Of a stretch of DNA of 64,000 bases, positions 1 through 9,765 are shown one piece after another. The position numbers and the translations under genes are program-made. Position 1 is the first letter of the stretch. Each line of letters opens with the position of its first letter. Under the pieces are notes generated by a model, which did no database searches, was not told the origin of the DNA, and was given only the letters and a program-made list of their open reading frames with translations. The DNA is from Pedobacter roseus (lineage in GTDB: Bacteria > Bacteroidota > Bacteroidia > Sphingobacteriales > Sphingobacteriaceae): NCBI RefSeq assembly GCF_014395225.1, contig NZ_CP060723.1:2790001-2854000 (forward strand), in the 5' to 3' direction.

Positions 1-2484
1 AGGGTGAGATTTTAAAAAATCCTGTACAACAGCATAAGCCTTTTTACCATTATAGCTCGAAAATATAGCAGCTAACCATGATTGAGGGAAAAATATATCT
101 CCGGTTTTTTGTATTTCTGTCAACAACTCCAAACTCTCTCCAAGGTATTTTTCTGAGGTAACCTGTCTGATCGGATGATGCAAATAAGCCAAAGCAGTGC
201 TTACCCAAGCTTCTTTTTGGCGATTCTTACGCTCTTTTAAGCCATTGAAAAAATTATCCCGCTCCTTCACGTCTAACGATAGCGCAGGCATTAAATAAAT
301 GAGACGGTTTTTACGGTCTTCATTTTTTGTCCGCGATAGCTGCTCTTTTAAGATGGTATTAACCGTATCTGTTTTAAGCGCTAAAGTTAAAGCCAGCGAA
401 CTATAATCATCTTCCTGAAGTTTCACACCCTCTGGGGCTGATTGTTTTAACCAGATATCATATAAACGTTTTCCTGCTTCGGGGCTTTGATAAATGTTCT
501 GGTATGCATTAAACAGAATTTTCTTATTGTTTGCCAGTTGCTCTTTTTCTAAGGCGCTCCAAATGGTTTTCTCCATTAAAACGTTAATAGATTCCCGCTT
601 ATCTGCCTTCAGGAATGTCCAGTAAATATTGGTCATATAACCGGTGAGCAAGCGCAGATTCATTTCGTTTTTCTCTACCGCAATTCCTTTAAGCAATATC
701 ACCAGGAGTTCATAAGGCTTAAAACCTTTGCCCGAAAGCATATTTTCATAAGTGTTAATGTAAGCTGAGGCCCGTTCCAATGGATCGGTAATATGATAAA
801 CATCAGCCATCATCTGTTTATCGACGGGAAAGAGACCATAACCTGCCCCATTAGCGTTAAACAAAATATATTGCGGTTTTGGAAGGCCATTTGCTTCTGC
901 TACAATCGTTTTGGCCGTCATGGAATTAACAGTCAAAACTTTGCTATATGCAGGATAAACCAGCTTTATGGTAAAAGATTGTGGCCATACCCTTTGTCCG
1001 CCAACTTCGCCAATTTGATTAAAGCTTAAATTACTAATTTTATCACCTTCGTATTTAATTTCGTAAGTAAAAACCGGTCTGCCAGGTTCATTTACCCAAA
1101 CTTTATTCCAACTGTATAAATCACTTTTAGTGTATTTGCTTAAAATAGCAATCAGATCGTTCCATGTAGCATTGCTGTAGGCATATTTTTTCAGGTATTC
1201 CCTGATTCCTTTTTGAAAGTTCTCTTTGCCCATTAACAATTCCAACTGACGCATCATGATAGGCGCTTTATGGTAAATGATATTGCCGTACATCGAGCCG
1301 GCCTCCTGGAGGTTATCCAATTGCTGACGGATGGGATTAGCGCCTAATGTCCTGTCTACACCATAAGCTGCAGGATAATGATCCTGAAGGAATTTAAGAT
1401 CGAAAGTACTCTTGCCCATCAGCTTTTCGGTTACTTTATCAGCCATAAAATTGGCAAATACCTCTTTCATCCAAACATCATTAAACCATTTCATGGTTAC
1501 CAGATCGCCAAACCACATGTGTGCAGTTTCGTGTGAAATGAGGTTCGATCGCGAAATAAACTGATCTTTGGTTGCGCCCTGATCCAAAAACAAAGCTGAT
1601 GCTTTATATTGTACCTCGCCTGGATGCTCCATACCGCCAAACTGAAAATCGGGAACGCCTACAAAACCTATTTTTTGAAAAGGATATTTTATCGATGTCC
1701 AATCCTCTAAAAAATCAATGGCATCACGGTGGGCTACAAAAATAGAATCGACACTGAGTTTAATTTTTGCGGAATCAGTTTCACGGTGAAGAAATTCCAT
1801 TTCACGGTCTTTCATTTTCTTAGTCAGGTGAATATATTTTCCCGCCGTAAATGAGAATAAATAAGTGGGTAGTTTATCAGAATTTTTAAAATGATAAGTT
1901 ATCGCATTCGCCTGTTTCAACGAATCGTTCTTAACCGCATTAGCCATTACTTTCCAATCAGTTGGAACAGTTAACGAAAGTAAAAAATTAGCTTTTAAAT
2001 CAGGTTGATCGAAACAAGGAAATACCGTTCTGGCGTGATCGGGCACAAAAAGTGCGTACAGGAAATCCTTATTCCTGTTCAACGACTCATTACCCGCAAT
2101 GAAAGCAATTTCGATGTGGTTATTGCCCACCTTTAAATATTGCTGATTAATGAGGATATGCTCGTCCTTAAATTCGATGGCTATGGCTTTCCCATTAACG
2201 GTAAGCGTTTTTAAATGATCGGCATTTTGCTTAAAGTCAATTTGTAACTGATTTAATTTATTCAGCTTTAAATCAATACTTTCTGTTGATTGAATCGGAG
2301 CTGTTTGTTCAGCAGGAATAGTAAAATGGAGCTGATACTGAATGCCGCTGATGCTGGCACTTCGGGCATTTGCCAGTGCAAGCGAAACCCCTGGCTCAAC
2401 CGCTATTTTCAGTCCGGCCTGCTGTGCAAAAGCGGTAGAACTTAAAAGAAAGAAAAGGCTAAAATATTTTGTGATGATGTTCAT
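1..2484 (-). CDS. M1 family zinc aminopeptidase, C-terminus cut by window edge
   Basis: The frame is open from an ATG at 2484 to base 1 (828 codons, no stop), so the C-terminus lies outside the window. A signal peptide (MNIITKYFSLFFLLSSTAFAQ) predicts export. The gluzincin zinc site is complete: HETAH at about residues 318-322, with the third ligand Glu at about 341, eighteen residues on, in WMKEVFANF. Upstream, GGMEHPG is the exopeptidase loop (GAMEN variant) that binds the substrate N-terminus. An N-terminal beta-domain and a helical C-terminal region fit the M1 fold. Expected role is removal of N-terminal amino acids from peptides in the periplasm or outside the cell. It ends the minus-strand run that begins with the oxoprolinase operon, 10 bp downstream of the permease gene, so co-transcription is possible. 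Confidence 0.9.
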   Translation of the reverse strand, partial: MNIITKYFSLFFLLSSTAFAQQAGLKIAVEPGVSLALANARSASISGIQYQLHFTIPAEQTAPIQSTESIDLKLNKLNQLQIDFKQNADHLKTLTVNGKAIAIEFKDEHILINQQYLKVGNNHIEIAFIAGNESLNRNKDFLYALFVPDHARTVFPCFDQPDLKANFLLSLTVPTDWKVMANAVKNDSLKQANAITYHFKNSDKLPTYLFSFTAGKYIHLTKKMKDREMEFLHRETDSAKIKLSVDSIFVAHRDAIDFLEDWTSIKYPFQKIGFVGVPDFQFGGMEHPGEVQYKASALFLDQGATKDQFISRSNLISHETAHMWFGDLVTMKWFNDVWMKEVFANFMADKVTEKLMGKSTFDLKFLQDHYPAAYGVDRTLGANPIRQQLDNLQEAGSMYGNIIYHKAPIMMRQLELLMGKENFQKGIREYLKKYAYSNATWNDLIAILSKYTKSDLYSWNKVWVNEPGRPVFTYEIKYEGDKISNLSFNQIGEVGGQRVWPQSFTIKLVYPAYSKVLTVNSMTAKTIVAEANGLPKPQYILFNANGAGYGLFPVDKQMMADVYHITDPLERASAYINTYENMLSGKGFKPYELLVILLKGIAVEKNEMNLRLLTGYMTNIYWTFLKADKRESINVLMEKTIWSALEKEQLANNKKILFNAYQNIYQSPEAGKRLYDIWLKQSAPEGVKLQEDDYSSLALTLALKTDTVNTILKEQLSRTKNEDRKNRLIYLMPALSLDVKERDNFFNGLKERKNRQKEAWVSTALAYLHHPIRQVTSEKYLGESLELLTEIQKTGDIFFPQSWLAAIFSSYNGKKAYAVVQDFLKSHP

Positions 2485-2494
2485 TGTATAATTT

Positions 2495-3679
2495 TTATTC
2501 TCCGTTAATCATTTGTAAAATGGTACCATAACTCATCCAAACCATGGTAATTACCACAGCCAGGCCCGTTAGCGTTAACCAGATAGGCTGCTTATAATTT
2601 GCAATTATTTTTGTTCTATAGGCGGCAATAAGCATTATCCCCAGGGCAATGGGCAAAATAAAACCGTTAATTGCACCAACAGCAAGCAATATTTTAACGG
2701 GTTTACCAATCAGGATAAAAATAACGCAGGAAATGGATATAAAGGCAATAATAATTTCCCGGTTGAATTTTAAAATGAGTGGATGGAAAGTTTTAATAAA
2801 TGAGATAGACGTATAAGCCGAGCCTACTACCGAAGATATCCCTGCTGCCCAAATCACTACCCCAAAAATCTTATAACCGATTTCACCACTGGCCAGTTTA
2901 AATACTGATGCTGCCGGATTGGAAGGATCTAAAGTAAATCCTTTACTTACCACCCCTAAAGCGGCAATAAATAATAGTAAACGCATCACAGAAGCCAAAC
3001 CTATTGCGCTTAGTGCGCCTTTGTTTACGGCACCCAGGTTTTGGATTCCGGTTTGCCTCGCATCCAATAAACGGTGGGCACCCGAAAAGGTAATGTAACC
3101 GCCTACGGTACCGCCTACTATGGTGAGTACCGCTGTAAAACTAAACTGGGTAGGATTTACCGCCCTTAACGCGGCTTCTGCCAATGGTGGCGAACTGGTA
3201 TAAGCGATGATTAATGCCAGTACAATTTTAATCAGTCCCATGGTTTTGGCAAAAACATCCATGGCCTTACCTGCTTCTTTATAGATAAAAATCCCAATAG
3301 CCATAATAGCGCTGATTACCGCACCCTGACCTACACTGATGCCGAACAGCACATTTAAACCTAAACCTGCGCCTGCAATATTGCCGATATTAAAGGCCAG
3401 TCCACCCAGAAAAACCAGAAAAGAAATAAAATAACCTAAACCTGGAAATACTTTGTTGGCAATATCCTGTGCAGGTTTATCTGCAACAGCAATAATCCGC
3501 CAGATGTTCAGTTGTGCAATGGCATCTAAAATGATGGAAAGCAGGATAACAAAAGCAAAGCTTGCACCTAATTGCTGTGTAAAAACAGCCGTTTGTGTTA
3601 AAAAGCCTGGTCCGATAGCCGATGAGGCCATTAAAAAAGCGGCTCCTAACAGTACACTCCAATTGTATTTTGGCTTCAT
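2495..3679 (-). CDS. NRAMP-superfamily permease of the oxoprolinase operon (YcsG-like)
   Basis: A 394-residue protein with about 11 hydrophobic segments. It begins with the NRAMP first-helix signature GPGFL, but the metal-binding DPGN that follows in true Mn/Fe transporters is replaced by TQQL. The usual sixth-helix metal-binding methionine motif is also not recognisable, the region reading GGYITFSGAHRLLD. It therefore belongs to the divergent NRAMP branch that accompanies 5-oxoprolinase genes in many bacteria (YcsG of Bacillus subtilis) and probably does not carry divalent metals. The start codon overlaps the end of pxpA by 4 bp, so the two are translationally coupled. An uptake role for 5-oxoproline or a related amino acid derivative is inference. 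Confidence 0.85.
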   Translation of the reverse strand: MKPKYNWSVLLGAAFLMASSAIGPGFLTQTAVFTQQLGASFAFVILLSIILDAIAQLNIWRIIAVADKPAQDIANKVFPGLGYFISFLVFLGGLAFNIGNIAGAGLGLNVLFGISVGQGAVISAIMAIGIFIYKEAGKAMDVFAKTMGLIKIVLALIIAYTSSPPLAEAALRAVNPTQFSFTAVLTIVGGTVGGYITFSGAHRLLDARQTGIQNLGAVNKGALSAIGLASVMRLLLFIAALGVVSKGFTLDPSNPAASVFKLASGEIGYKIFGVVIWAAGISSVVGSAYTSISFIKTFHPLILKFNREIIIAFISISCVIFILIGKPVKILLAVGAINGFILPIALGIMLIAAYRTKIIANYKQPIWLTLTGLAVVITMVWMSYGTILQMINGE

Positions 3680-4437
3680 CGGTTTGGCGCTTTAATGGAA
3701 ATACCTTCTTTTTTTAACCTTTCAGCAATGAGTTTGGCAAAAGCTAAGGCATGTTCGCCATCGCCATGCAGGCAAACTGTTTCAGCAACAACCTTAATGC
3801 GGTTACCCGTTATACTGTTTACTTCTTGTTTTAAAGCAAAATTTAAAACCTGGTTGATGGCATCTTCTTCACTGGTTACCATCGCATTATGATTCGAACG
3901 CGGCGTAAGTGTACCATCATCCTGATAAGTACGATCGGCAAAAACTTCTGATGCCGTTACAATTCCTTTTTCTTTTGCTTCAGTAATCATTTTACTCCCG
4001 GCTAAAGCATAAAGCATCAAGTCAGGGTCGAAATCGTAAACGGCCTGAACAATCGCTTTGGCCAATGTTGCATCTTTTGCCGCCATGTTATAAAGCGCAC
4101 CATGTGCTTTAACATGATTCAATTTACCACCCGCGGCTATAACAAAAGCACTTAAAGCACCAATTTGATACAAGGTTAGCTGATAAGCTTCAGTTGCAGT
4201 GATCTTCATTTCTCTGCGACCAAAACCCTGCAGATCGGGCAAACCGGGATGCGCGCCAATAGCTACCCCTTTTTTGATGGCCAAAGCAACCGTTTGTTGC
4301 ATTACAGCAGGATCGCCGGCATGAAAACCACAGGCAATGTTTGCAGATGAAATATAATCCATCAGTCGATCATCATTGGGCATCGCATAGTTCCCATAAG
4401 CTTCGCCCATATCACAATTAAGATCGATCATCTTCAT
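3676..4437 (-). CDS. pxpA: 5-oxoprolinase subunit A (LamB/YcsF family)
   Basis: 253 residues, the normal length for the family. The N-terminus carries the family signature LNCDMGEAYG, followed by ANIACGFHAGDP and further conserved stretches AIGAHPGLPD, VKAHGALYN and CLHGDGEHA. PxpA forms the ATP-dependent 5-oxoprolinase with PxpB and PxpC, opening 5-oxo-L-proline (pyroglutamate) to L-glutamate in the cytoplasm. The gene sits third in the operon pxpB-pxpC-pxpA-permease and overlaps both neighbours by 4 bp. Unlike pxpB and pxpC it is intact in this sequence. Confidence 0.95.
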   Translation of the reverse strand: MKMIDLNCDMGEAYGNYAMPNDDRLMDYISSANIACGFHAGDPAVMQQTVALAIKKGVAIGAHPGLPDLQGFGRREMKITATEAYQLTLYQIGALSAFVIAAGGKLNHVKAHGALYNMAAKDATLAKAIVQAVYDFDPDLMLYALAGSKMITEAKEKGIVTASEVFADRTYQDDGTLTPRSNHNAMVTSEEDAINQVLNFALKQEVNSITGNRIKVVAETVCLHGDGEHALAFAKLIAERLKKEGISIKAPNR

Positions 4438-5437
4438 ATTTTAATGTATTTAAGGCTTATCGCCGTGGTAATCAAATTTAAATCGTGCTCACGTTCAAGA
4501 TAAAGTACTTCTGCTTCTTCGGCCGAAATTTCGGAAAAACGAACTATATCGCCAGGTTTTAACTGGGCAAATACAGGTAAATCTACCGCAGCGATATGCG
4601 CGATGCGTGGATAACCACCAGTTGTTTGGCAATCAGCCATCAATACCACTAAATCACCACTTCCCGTTACCTGAATTACTCCTGGTGTTACAGCCGTGCT
4701 AAGCAGTTCTTTTTTCACTTTCCGCACCAATGGTGTTCCCAACAGGTGGTAACCCATGCGGTTGCTTTTTCGATCAATGCTATAATTTTTGGTTAAAAAC
4801 GAAATGATCGAAGTGGCATCAAACCAATTGATCTCATTTCCTAACACCACCCGTACGATTTTTCTATCTTCAGGTAGTAAACTCTCGCGCGAAATGCGCC
4901 AGTTTGGATAAATGATTGCTTTTTTATTCAGCTGATCAAATAGCTGCTCAGCAACCTGGCTCAAGGACTGATTATTAATCAAAACATCTCCTTTTCGGAG
5001 CGCTCTGCCATTTAAACCACCAAAACCAGCCGTAAGGTAAGTGCTTTTGCTTTCCATCACATCCGGCACATTCCACCCTCCCGCAACAGCAAGATAGGTC
5101 CACACTCCTACAGGGTTTGCAATAACTTTTATAATGGATCCTGCGCGAAAAAACAATGGTTTTTCTGCAGGCATTAATTCGTCTTTATAAATCAGAAAAG
5201 CTCCGTCCCCGAATAAGCAACCAAAACATCTGTTTCGGCTTTAAAGGATACCTCTGCATAGCTAAATTCGATGGTTGCCAGCCTGTCATCGTTCCCTACT
5301 GCTTTATTGGCCAGCCGGTGTGCCAGTTGATCCATCGCGCCTGAAACAGGTACTGCCTGCGAAAGATACCGGTACCTGCCCAGATCTTGCACAGAACTTA
5401 ACATACCAGGTTTAATGATGCTGATTTTCATATTCAT
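4434..5437 (-). pseudogene. pxpC: 5-oxoprolinase subunit C, interrupted by a one-base frameshift
   Basis: The N-terminal piece (5192-5437, starting MNMKISIIKPGMLSSVQDLGR) and the C-terminal piece (from about 5208 down to 4434) are two frames of one biotin-dependent carboxyltransferase-like gene. The first frame stops just after AYSGTELF. Adding one G to the G4 run (plus-strand CCCC at 5207-5210) gives AYSGDGAFLIYKDELMPAEK, reads straight into the second frame and restores 334 residues, the usual length. The C-terminal part retains VMADCQTTGGYPRIA, typical of the family. The start lies inside the end of pxpB (26 bp overlap) and the end overlaps pxpA by 4 bp. It could be a real lesion, but a sequencing deletion is likelier given six similar events in the window. 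Confidence 0.85.
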
Positions 5438-6172
5438 TTTGCAGCATCATATTAAATTCGTCAATGTTTACGGGCTTAAAAACAACCTGATCTCCCCCTT
5501 TTAATAAAGAAGCCTGTGAACGGTTAACATCGAACATTTTTAATGGAGTCCGTCCTATAATCTGCCATCCGCCAGGGGTTTCCAAAGGATAAATACCCGT
5601 TTGCCCCCAGCTATACCGACCGCACCGGCTGGTATTTTTGCATCGGGAACAGCCTTCCGTGGTGTAGTTAAACGAACATCCATCCCACCCATGTAAGCAA
5701 AACCCGGTACAAAACCGATCATAAATACGGTATAAACCCCGGCAGCATGTATTTCAATTACTTCTTTTATGCTGAGCTTATTCGTTTGTGCAACCATTGA
5801 AATATCCGGCCCGAAATCTTCTCCATAACACACAGGGATCACAACTCTATCGCTTAGAATATAGGATGCTGCTCTTTTGTTCTGACCGATTTTTTTAAGG
5901 TATTGTGATACTTTATCGTAACAAAATTTGCCGGGAAGATCAGATCCTGCTACCGTTAAGGGATCAAAAAAAACGGTTAAACTGGAATAAGCAGGAACAG
6001 TGGTAATTAAGCCGGCAAAGGGATTTTGCAACAAAAACTGATTAAAACCGGTAATTATATTCAATAATTCCTCACTGATTAAGGTTCCAAACTCGATGGT
6101 TACCGATTGTTCACTTAATGCATAAATATTTACCGGATAATCTGCAGAAAAATACGCATGCTGTTCAGCCAT
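5412..6172 (-). pseudogene. pxpB: 5-oxoprolinase subunit B, interrupted by a one-base frameshift
   Basis: The upstream frame carries the KipI/PxpB features YGEDFGPD, FVPGFAYMGG and PAGAVGIAG, then runs into nonsense and stops at 5555. Restoring one G to the G5 run (plus-strand CCCCC at 5604-5608) gives IAGGQTGIYPLETPGGW and continues in frame to a stop at 5412, giving 253 residues. The frame opens with TTG at 6190, but that codon lies in a perfect -7 promoter element, so the ATG at 6172 (MAEQHAYF) is the better start. This is the first gene of the operon. PxpB normally partners PxpC in the 5-oxoproline carboxylation/hydrolysis complex. Confidence 0.85.
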
Positions 6173-6187
6173 ATCAACAAACCTGAT

Positions 6188-6195
6188 CAAATTTA
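6188..6195 (-). promoter_or_regulatory. -7 promoter element of the pxpBCA operon
   Basis: The minus strand reads TAAATTTG, an exact match to the Bacteroidota -7 consensus TAnnTTTG. It lies 15 nt before the ATG at 6172. No convincing -33 TTTG was found at the usual distance. The element decides against the upstream TTG start at 6190. Confidence 0.55.
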
Positions 6196-6399
6196 GCCTA
6201 AATCATCTTTATTAATGGCGTAGAGACTAATGTTTAGCCATAAAAATGATTATATAATATCAAAATCGCAAAGTTTTGTCAATTTTATCTTTAAAAAAAG
6301 ATATTATACAACTGAAAATTCTGACACAGCTCATTGTAAATAGATCAATCAGGAATATATATAAGTATAGAGACAGGGTATTAAGACCATTTTAATTTA

Positions 6400-6407
6400 T
6401 ACCTTTG
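6400..6407 (+). promoter_or_regulatory. -7 promoter element of the GAF histidine kinase gene
   Basis: TACCTTTG matches TAnnTTTG exactly. The longest frame would start with the TTG inside this element (6405), so translation should instead begin at the ATG at 6441, 33 nt downstream. Confidence 0.5.
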
Positions 6408-6440
6408 TCTGATTTCACAAATAAATTTCAATACCTCTGC

Positions 6441-7652
6441 ATGGGCGTTTTTCCTGAACCTAATAATGAGCATTTACGCTTAAAGGCGCTACAATCTTAC
6501 GGGGTTCTGGATACGCTTCCAGATATCGATCTTGACGAACTTACGGTTTTGGCTTCCGAAATCTGTCAATCGCCAATTGCGCTGATCAGTTTATTGGATG
6601 ATAAAAGACAATGGTTTAAAAGCCATTTCGGTTTAAATACGACAGAAACACCTAAAGAACAGGCTTTTTGTTCGCACGCCATTATGCAGCCAACCGAGCT
6701 GATGATTATAAATGATGCCCGTTTCGATCACCGTTTTGCTAATAATCCATTGGTAACCGGAAACCCGAATATTGTATTTTATGCTGGTGTACCTCTGGTT
6801 AATAGCGAGGGCTTTCCACTGGGAACACTTTGTGTAATAGACCGTAAACCACGCGAACTGAGTGAACAGCAGCAAAAGTCGCTCAGGATCCTGGCCAAAC
6901 AGGTTATGACACAGTTAGAGCTTAAAAGAAAAGTTGTAGAACTGGAAAAGGCGAACAGTGTATTAGAAGAAACAAACGAATTTATCAGGCAGTTTGCACT
7001 TTCTGCGGCTCACGACATTAAAAACCCGCTGAGTTCGATAAAAATGACTTCGCAAATGCTGCAGAAACGACTGCTCAAATCAGGTGATACCGATAACCTG
7101 AAACTGGTAGACATGAGTCTTTCTTCGGCACAGAAATTACTCAACCTGGTGGATGATATGCTCAATTATTCTTTTAAACCGGAGTTGCTTACTTCTGCGC
7201 AGGCCGAAATACATCTGCATGAATTACTGGAAAGGATTTCGACAATGATCAAAGTTGATACCGGGGTAAACATCACCTTCCCTACTTTAACACAACCCAT
7301 TTATTGCTCTACTATTGCTGTTGAACAGATTTTTTTAAACCTGTTAACCAACGCCATCAGGTATAACGACAAAGCAGCGGTTGAAATTAAAATCATGTTT
7401 GAGGAAAGTGATCATCAATATCATTTTGAGGTACACGACAATGGCATCGGCATTGATAACCTCCATTTAACCAGGATATTTGATAAACATGTTACCCTGA
7501 ATAAAACCGACCGTTTTGACCAAAAGGGAACAGGCATAGGGCTGGCCAGCGTAAAAAACCTGGTAGAAAAAATGAACGGACAAATTGTGGTAGAATCAGA
7601 ACCCGGTTTAGGCAGTATCTTCAAATTTAGCCTGGGTAAAATTAAGTCATGA
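6441..7652 (+). CDS. GAF-domain sensor histidine kinase, cytoplasmic
   Basis: 403 residues from the ATG at 6441. The N-terminus begins FPEPNNEHLRLKAL, followed by a GAF domain over roughly residues 10-160. A short coiled coil (around 165-185) leads to the HisKA dimerisation helix with the phospho-acceptor His in HDIKNPLSS (about residue 191). The ATPase domain has the N box NLLTNAIRYN, G1 box DNGIGI and G2 box GTGIGLASV. There is no transmembrane segment or signal peptide, so it senses an intracellular signal through GAF. No response regulator gene is adjacent; the opposite-strand LytTR gene follows 14 bp after its stop. Ligand unknown. Confidence 0.88.
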   Translation: MGVFPEPNNEHLRLKALQSYGVLDTLPDIDLDELTVLASEICQSPIALISLLDDKRQWFKSHFGLNTTETPKEQAFCSHAIMQPTELMIINDARFDHRFANNPLVTGNPNIVFYAGVPLVNSEGFPLGTLCVIDRKPRELSEQQQKSLRILAKQVMTQLELKRKVVELEKANSVLEETNEFIRQFALSAAHDIKNPLSSIKMTSQMLQKRLLKSGDTDNLKLVDMSLSSAQKLLNLVDDMLNYSFKPELLTSAQAEIHLHELLERISTMIKVDTGVNITFPTLTQPIYCSTIAVEQIFLNLLTNAIRYNDKAAVEIKIMFEESDHQYHFEVHDNGIGIDNLHLTRIFDKHVTLNKTDRFDQKGTGIGLASVKNLVEKMNGQIVVESEPGLGSIFKFSLGKIKS

Positions 7653-7666
7653 TCATTTAATAGCAA

Positions 7667-8467
7667 TCAACTTTTAGAATCGTTTTTGTACCAGTGTTTA
7701 AATTCAATGGCTTTGCGCTGGCTTACATAAAATTCTCTGGCTGATGTAAAAGATGCTTTTAAAATCAGCTTCAACCTTCGCGAATGGCTTGGCTCATAAC
7801 CCTCAATAACGTAACGGCTTATTATATCCGACCGGTTAATCAGGAAATATTCGTTTGCAGGCAGCTCCTTTAAACTCTCCCCAATTGTTTTTGTCCAGAT
7901 GATTGATTCGCCGCTCTTTAAAACAGCAATAAAGCCGCGTCCAACAGGATAAATAGCAACAATATCTTTGTTAAAATCAATAATATCTGTCCGTTTTTCT
8001 TTGTTCGGTATCCTTATTTTAACCTGATGGTTTTGGTATTGCACCAAGCCAATAATTAAATAAAGTGCGTTAAGAGATAAAATAAACCCAACTATAAAGC
8101 CGTAACGAAAATAGCTTGTTGCGGGGATATTCCGCCCTATAAACCAAAAATAGATGGCTATCATAATAACCGCTAATAGAACTGCAACAATTATTCCCCA
8201 TAAAGCTTGATAAATAATCCGCTTGTAAAAGTCGGGAAATTGCGGGTATAACCGATCTAAATATTTGATAACGTTAAAAACATATTCACCAATAAATAGC
8301 GTGATTATATAACTACCACTCAGCGCAAAATAGTAATATGAAAGTTTTAGAAGCTCAAATAGATTCTCAGGCTCACCATAGGCAACAATAAAGTGAGCAG
8401 ATAAAAGATAAAATAATACCCTGTAATAAATTGATGGGTATGTGATTTGGTTATTACTTAAAAGCAT
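7667..8467 (-). CDS. Membrane-anchored LytTR-family transcriptional regulator
   Basis: 266 residues. The first ~150 contain four hydrophobic segments (around residues 15-30, 45-65, 88-110 and 122-145), ending in a charged stretch. The C-terminal ~100 residues (from about IIDFNKDIVAIYPVG to VSQRKAIEFKHWY) fit the LytTR DNA-binding fold, with the characteristic end of the form VSR-x5-F-x-W. Proteins of this layout in Bacteroidota bind DNA directly from the membrane without a receiver domain. It converges on the histidine kinase gene. Target genes cannot be read from the sequence. Confidence 0.8.
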   Translation of the reverse strand: MLLSNNQITYPSIYYRVLFYLLSAHFIVAYGEPENLFELLKLSYYYFALSGSYIITLFIGEYVFNVIKYLDRLYPQFPDFYKRIIYQALWGIIVAVLLAVIMIAIYFWFIGRNIPATSYFRYGFIVGFILSLNALYLIIGLVQYQNHQVKIRIPNKEKRTDIIDFNKDIVAIYPVGRGFIAVLKSGESIIWTKTIGESLKELPANEYFLINRSDIISRYVIEGYEPSHSRRLKLILKASFTSAREFYVSQRKAIEFKHWYKNDSKS

Positions 8468-8857
8468 AGAGCGCGCTTAATTTAATAGAACTAAAAGTGG
8501 CCATTGATTAAAAAATCAAATGACAAAATTTAGCATCAATCAAACATACAGCAAAATACTATCCAAAAAGACAAGCGTGTATCACTCAGCATAAAACTTG
8601 TTATCGTTCAGGAATAAAACATCTTTTTTTAATTCTCTTCGCAGTAATCAACCCTATGTTTGTTTCAATAAAGCACGCCAGGCCCCTTTCATTAGTTCAA
8701 CATTTACTAACAGTAAAAAAACTTTTTCAAGCGAATTCACAAAGTTTAGAGAAGCTATTTTGCCAATTACATCATACGCTCATCAAGAATATAATCAACA
8801 ATTCCTTAACCAACTTTTTTAGCTGTTTTTTCAAATGCAATAAAACAGTATTAACCT
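8468..8857. other. Intergenic region between the LytTR gene and the small Cys-containing protein gene
   Basis: Two short overlapping frames (8598-8822 and 8656-8868) are present, but their composition (Phe, Asn, Ser, Lys run-like) and lack of any recognisable domain make them unconvincing. No exact TAnnTTTG element or strong hairpin was seen. The region probably holds the divergent promoters of both flanking genes. Confidence 0.4.
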
Positions 8858-9169
8858 ATGAAAAATAGAAAATTGATGTTCAGCCTTGTAGCCCTAATTG
8901 GGTTCGGCTCATTCTTTACGCTAAATGCTTTCAAAACAACTACAAAAACAGTAACACAGTATCAGTACCTCAGCAGTTCTTCTTCAGAAGCTGATTTACA
9001 CAATATTGCAAATTGGGAAGAAGTTGATAGTTCTACCCCTAGCTGTGGCAGTTCGGGCAATTTAGTTTGCAGATATGAATATAATGGAGACATTAACGAT
9101 TTTAACAACTACATTTCAGACAAAAGCGCCGAATTTTTGACTGATAATGCGGTATCAAGAAAACAATAG
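8858..9169 (+). CDS. Small exported protein with two cysteines, DUF6520-like
   Basis: 103 residues. An N-terminal signal (MKNRKLMFSLVALIGFGSFF, ending near TLNAF) precedes a short mature part. The mature part contains Y-rich QYQYLSSS, the stretch NWEEVDSS and a cysteine pair in CGSSGNLVC. This layout (signal, NWEEV, C-x7-C) resembles a family of small secreted Bacteroidota proteins of unknown function, the DUF6520 type. The family name is from memory and not verified. A strong palindromic terminator begins 9 bp after the stop, so it is probably a monocistronic gene. Confidence 0.65.
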   Translation: MKNRKLMFSLVALIGFGSFFTLNAFKTTTKTVTQYQYLSSSSSEADLHNIANWEEVDSSTPSCGSSGNLVCRYEYNGDINDFNNYISDKSAEFLTDNAVSRKQ

Positions 9170-9177
9170 TGTACAAA

Positions 9178-9197
9178 GCGGGGAAAAATTTCCCCGC
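9178..9197. terminator. Palindromic terminator, copy 1 of a repeated 26-bp sequence
   Basis: GCGGGGAAAAATTTCCCCGC is a near-perfect hairpin placed just after the small protein gene. The same 20 bases, preceded by the same TACAAA, recur at 10844-10863. Confidence 0.7.
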
Positions 9198-9765
9198 CAC
9201 TATGGAAAGTAATATTGATGCAGTTGCGCGTGCCAAATCACCGCTCAATGATACACGCAAAAAAAGGTTCACAATCTTTTATGCAGAACAAATTGGGTTA
9301 GTTGATATTGCAACTGAAGTTAAAAATTATATAAAGGCTGCATTAAAAAAATCACCCCCAATACAAACACATTTTAGCGCTGAGGTTTAAACAATAATTT
9401 TTAGGTATTTGCTCTAAATACCTAGCCCTATTTAAAAAGGCTTTCTTTGAGAAGGCCTTTTTAAATCTAAAATTGTTTTTCTCCCTCCATAATTTATAAG
9501 TTACCCACATTAATTTTCTTAACACAATAATGTAGATTTTCAATCTACAGTTAAAGCCCCTTAAACTAAACCTATGGTTTTTTCGAAATAGATCTAACTC
9601 ATCAAATATCATTTAAGACATGAATCGCTTATTTTTAACGGATTACACATGTAGGATTATGTATTTTTTTTCTACCGTTATTTGATGAAAAATATTGTAA
9701 TTTTTATTTTACATCAACATAATAAAAACCATTATATATTGTAGTTTTACAAAAAAACAAAAACT
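9198..9765. other. Intergenic region with no convincing gene
   Basis: A frame opens at the ATG at 9202 and runs to 9390 (about 62 residues, MESNIDAVARAKSP...), directly after the terminator. It shows no recognisable motif and could be a small protein or chance. Apart from the hairpin at 9431-9465 I see no other structure. The stretch before 9766 is strongly AT-rich and should hold the promoter of the lipoprotein gene; TAGTTTTA near 9741 is a weak -7 match. Confidence 0.4.
9431..9465. terminator. Bidirectional terminator hairpin
   Basis: An 11-bp perfect stem (TTTAAAAAGGC / GCCTTTTTAAA), extended by three more pairs after a T/G mismatch, closes a five-base loop. Both ends carry A/T runs, so it could act on either strand. 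It lies 40 bp after the doubtful frame ending at 9390. Confidence 0.7.

Noticed and set aside
8598..8868. Two short plus-strand frames before the small Cys protein
   Set aside because: They overlap in different frames, show no signal or motif, and have the skewed composition of AT-rich non-coding DNA.
9169..9390. A 73-codon frame starting GTG right after the small Cys protein
   Set aside because: It reads through the palindromic terminator; a shorter version from 9202 cannot be excluded but has no recognisable features.
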